NCBI RefSeq assembly: GCF_001969445.1
Contig: NZ_CP017297.1
Location: 868,001 to 932,000 of the forward strand
DNA length: 64,000 nucleotides
Direction of reading: 5' to 3'
Source: Brachybacterium sp. P6-10-X1
GTDB taxonomy: Bacteria; Actinomycetota; Actinomycetes; Actinomycetales; Dermabacteraceae
Each line of letters opens with the position of its first letter. Position 1 is the first letter of the stretch. The notes under the pieces were generated by a model. The model was not told where the DNA came from. It ran no database searches and saw only the letters and a program-made list of their open reading frames with translations. Positions 62,666 through 64,000 of the stretch are shown in pieces. A program made the translations under genes and the position numbers.

Positions 62666-63553
62666 GTGCCTGCAGCATCCGATCGCTTCCCCGACCGGTA
62701 CGGCCCTGACGTGCTGTCCTCCGGTCCGCCCGCCCATCATCGTCGTCGCCCCGTCGCCCGCGAGGTCCCCGCCCGGCGCGACCTCGTCGTCGAGGAGGCC
62801 TCCACCGGATTCACCGGCGCCATCACCCGTGTGGAGAAGATCGCCGGCGAACACGTCGTCGAGCTCGAGGACGGCCGCAGCGCGCGCCGCACCTTCCCGC
62901 TCGGCCCGGGCTTCATGATCGACGGGAAGCCGGTGCTGCTCACGCGGCCGGCCCCTCGTGCGCAGGCCCCGGCGCGCAAGCGCTCCGCGAGCGGCTCGGT
63001 CTTCGTCGAGGGGGCGAGGGCCCGCACCGCCCGCGCCTCGAGGATCTGGGTCGAGGGCACGCACGACGCCGAGCTGGTGCAGAAGGTGTGGGGGCACGAC
63101 CTGCGTATCGAGGGGATCGTGGTCGAGCAGCTCGAGGGCGCGGACAACCTCGTCGAGCGCGTCCAGGCCTTCGGCCCGTCGGCCGGTCGACGCCTCGGCA
63201 TCCTGGTGGACCACCTGGTGCCCGGGTCGAAGGAGTCCCGGATCGCGGCCGAGGTGATGAAGCTGCCCGGCGCCCGCGGGAACGTCGAGGTGCTCGGCCA
63301 CCCCTACGTCGACGTCTGGCAGGCGGTGCGCCCGGCCCGCGTGGGGCTGCGGGAGTGGCCGCACATCCCCAAGGGGACCGACATCAAGGTCGGCTCCCTC
63401 GCAGCGCTGGGCTGGCCGCACGAGGACACGGCCGACATCGGCATCGGCTGGCAGCGGATCCTGTCGACCGTCCGCTCCTACGCCGACGTCGAGCCCTCGC
63501 TGTCGGGGCGCATCGAGGAGCTCATCGACTTCGTGACGGTCGATCCCTCCTGA
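62666..63553 (+). CDS. DUF3097 family protein
   Basis: 295 aa. The family core is clear: RRDLVVEEASTGFTGAITRV, SRIWVEGTHDAELVQKVWGH, GIVVEQLEGADNLVERV, LGILVDHLVPGSKESRIA, and GHPYVDVWQAVRP. The TOPRIM-like order (E-G-x-x-D; D-H-L-V-P-G-S-K-E-x-R) suggests a nucleic-acid enzyme, but the role is unknown. A GTG at 62666 lies 8 bp behind a TAAGGT -10, so the mRNA may be leaderless; a GTG three codons earlier is possible. Typical neighbour of hrcA in actinobacteria, divergent here. Confidence 0.85.
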   Translation: MPAASDRFPDRYGPDVLSSGPPAHHRRRPVAREVPARRDLVVEEASTGFTGAITRVEKIAGEHVVELEDGRSARRTFPLGPGFMIDGKPVLLTRPAPRAQAPARKRSASGSVFVEGARARTARASRIWVEGTHDAELVQKVWGHDLRIEGIVVEQLEGADNLVERVQAFGPSAGRRLGILVDHLVPGSKESRIAAEVMKLPGARGNVEVLGHPYVDVWQAVRPARVGLREWPHIPKGTDIKVGSLAALGWPHEDTADIGIGWQRILSTVRSYADVEPSLSGRIEELIDFVTVDPS

Positions 63554-63685
63554 CGAGCAGGGCCTGGGGGCCATCCCCCATCCGACATGGCGGCCCGCCC
63601 CGGAGACGACGGGGACCGCGCTGGTTAGGCTGAGGGAGTCAGTCCGACGTCGGCCCTCCCGGCCGGCCCGTTCGAAGAAGGAACC

Positions 63686-64000
63686 ATGAGCCAGACTCCG
63701 CACCCGCACGACCCGTACGGTACCGAGCCCGGCAGCGCCGCCCCCGAGCAGCAGAGCCCGGGCTGGACCGCTGCGCCCCAGGACGCCGCCGCGCCGCAGG
63801 GCGACGGCGCGCAGCACGACGTCCCGGAGCATGAGCTGGGCAGCCCGACCTCTGATCCGGCGCTGCACCCGCACGATCCCTACGCCTACGACGACAGCAT
63901 GCGGCCGGGCCCCGCGGCCGAAGGCACCTCCGCCCCCTCCCCGTCGGCCGGTCAGGATCCCCACGGCACCCCCGCCGGCGGGACCCCGGGCGCCCAGGGC
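63686..64000 (+). CDS. Pro/His-rich N-terminus of a protein cut by the window end
   Basis: At least 105 codons, starting MSQTPHPHDPYGTEPGS after GAAGAAGGAA. The visible part is disordered and rich in Pro, Gln, Gly and Ala, with HPHDPYG and HPHDPYAY as an internal repeat. Such tails usually precede membrane domains (DUF4870-type or DUF4190-type) in actinobacteria; the domain itself is outside the window. A TAGGCT -10 lies at about 63626. Confidence 0.6.
   Translation, partial: MSQTPHPHDPYGTEPGSAAPEQQSPGWTAAPQDAAAPQGDGAQHDVPEHELGSPTSDPALHPHDPYAYDDSMRPGPAAEGTSAPSPSAGQDPHGTPAGGTPGAQG

Overview
The window is high-GC DNA (roughly 70 %) with dense, short-spaced genes, many GTG starts and ATGA stop/start overlaps. 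The gene order of the right part (hrcA-dnaJ-rsmE, HIT-phoH-ybeY-corC-era, leuA, recO-uppS, zur and a zinc ABC operon, glyS, clpP pair, dusB-dgt-dnaG), the ribosome-mediated leuA leader and the single-chain glycyl-tRNA synthetase point to an actinobacterium of the Micrococcales. The overall style is closest to Brachybacterium/Dermabacteraceae, but that is inference from gene content and no rRNA is present to confirm it.

Positions 1-18,870 are accessory. Two 37-bp copies (36/37 identical) of a tRNA 3' end, at 3678-3714 and 18834-18870, mark two islands stacked at one tRNA locus; the intact tRNA would lie left of the window. The left island (1-3677) is a minus-strand cassette of small, mostly translationally coupled phage-like genes: a GTG-started 55-aa protein, an AlpA/excisionase-type HTH protein, a putative FDXHR-type zinc protein and four unknowns. 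It has a tandem 20-bp repeat at its head and a 21-bp palindrome inside. The right island (3715-18833) starts with a broken tyrosine integrase, a broken unknown gene and a truncated lsr2. It then carries an oxidative/detoxification patchwork: a TetR/hydrolase operon divergent from an FAD monooxygenase/SDR operon, an EthD protein, an ArsR-SRPBCC fusion, MarR/FMN-reductase/quinone-oxidoreductase/EamA genes with a partial, chimeric duplication, an epimerase lacking a normal start, and IS3 and IS1595 remnants. The number of frameshifted genes shows that this island is decaying.

From 18,871 onward the sequence looks like core chromosome. It runs in this order: phospholipase D/cardiolipin synthase; a Tat-exported GH76 glycosidase with a LacI-type operator; a NarL-type two-component system; DedA; the dusB-dgt-dnaG operon; a GH42 beta-galactosidase; an XRE regulator convergent with a two-gene clpP operon, one subunit of which has lost its catalytic Ser and Asp; a DUF4037 protein; glyS; a Zur-regulated zinc ABC operon followed by zur; uppS and recO; an EcsC-like protein; a SAM methyltransferase; a large M28 membrane peptidase; a LysR/EamA divergent pair; leuA with a leucine-codon leader peptide; era, corC, ybeY, phoH and a HIT gene; an FMN reductase; an ABC-2 exporter; rsmE, dnaJ and hrcA with a CIRCE-like operator; DUF3097; and the start of a Pro/His-rich protein cut by the window end.

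Intergenic gaps in the core repeatedly contain short tandem repeats (13-18 bp units) and one 116-bp tandem repeat. The most noteworthy observations are the stacked islands with their small-gene cassette, the asymmetric ClpP pair, the leuA leader, the chimeric duplication and the 116-bp repeats.
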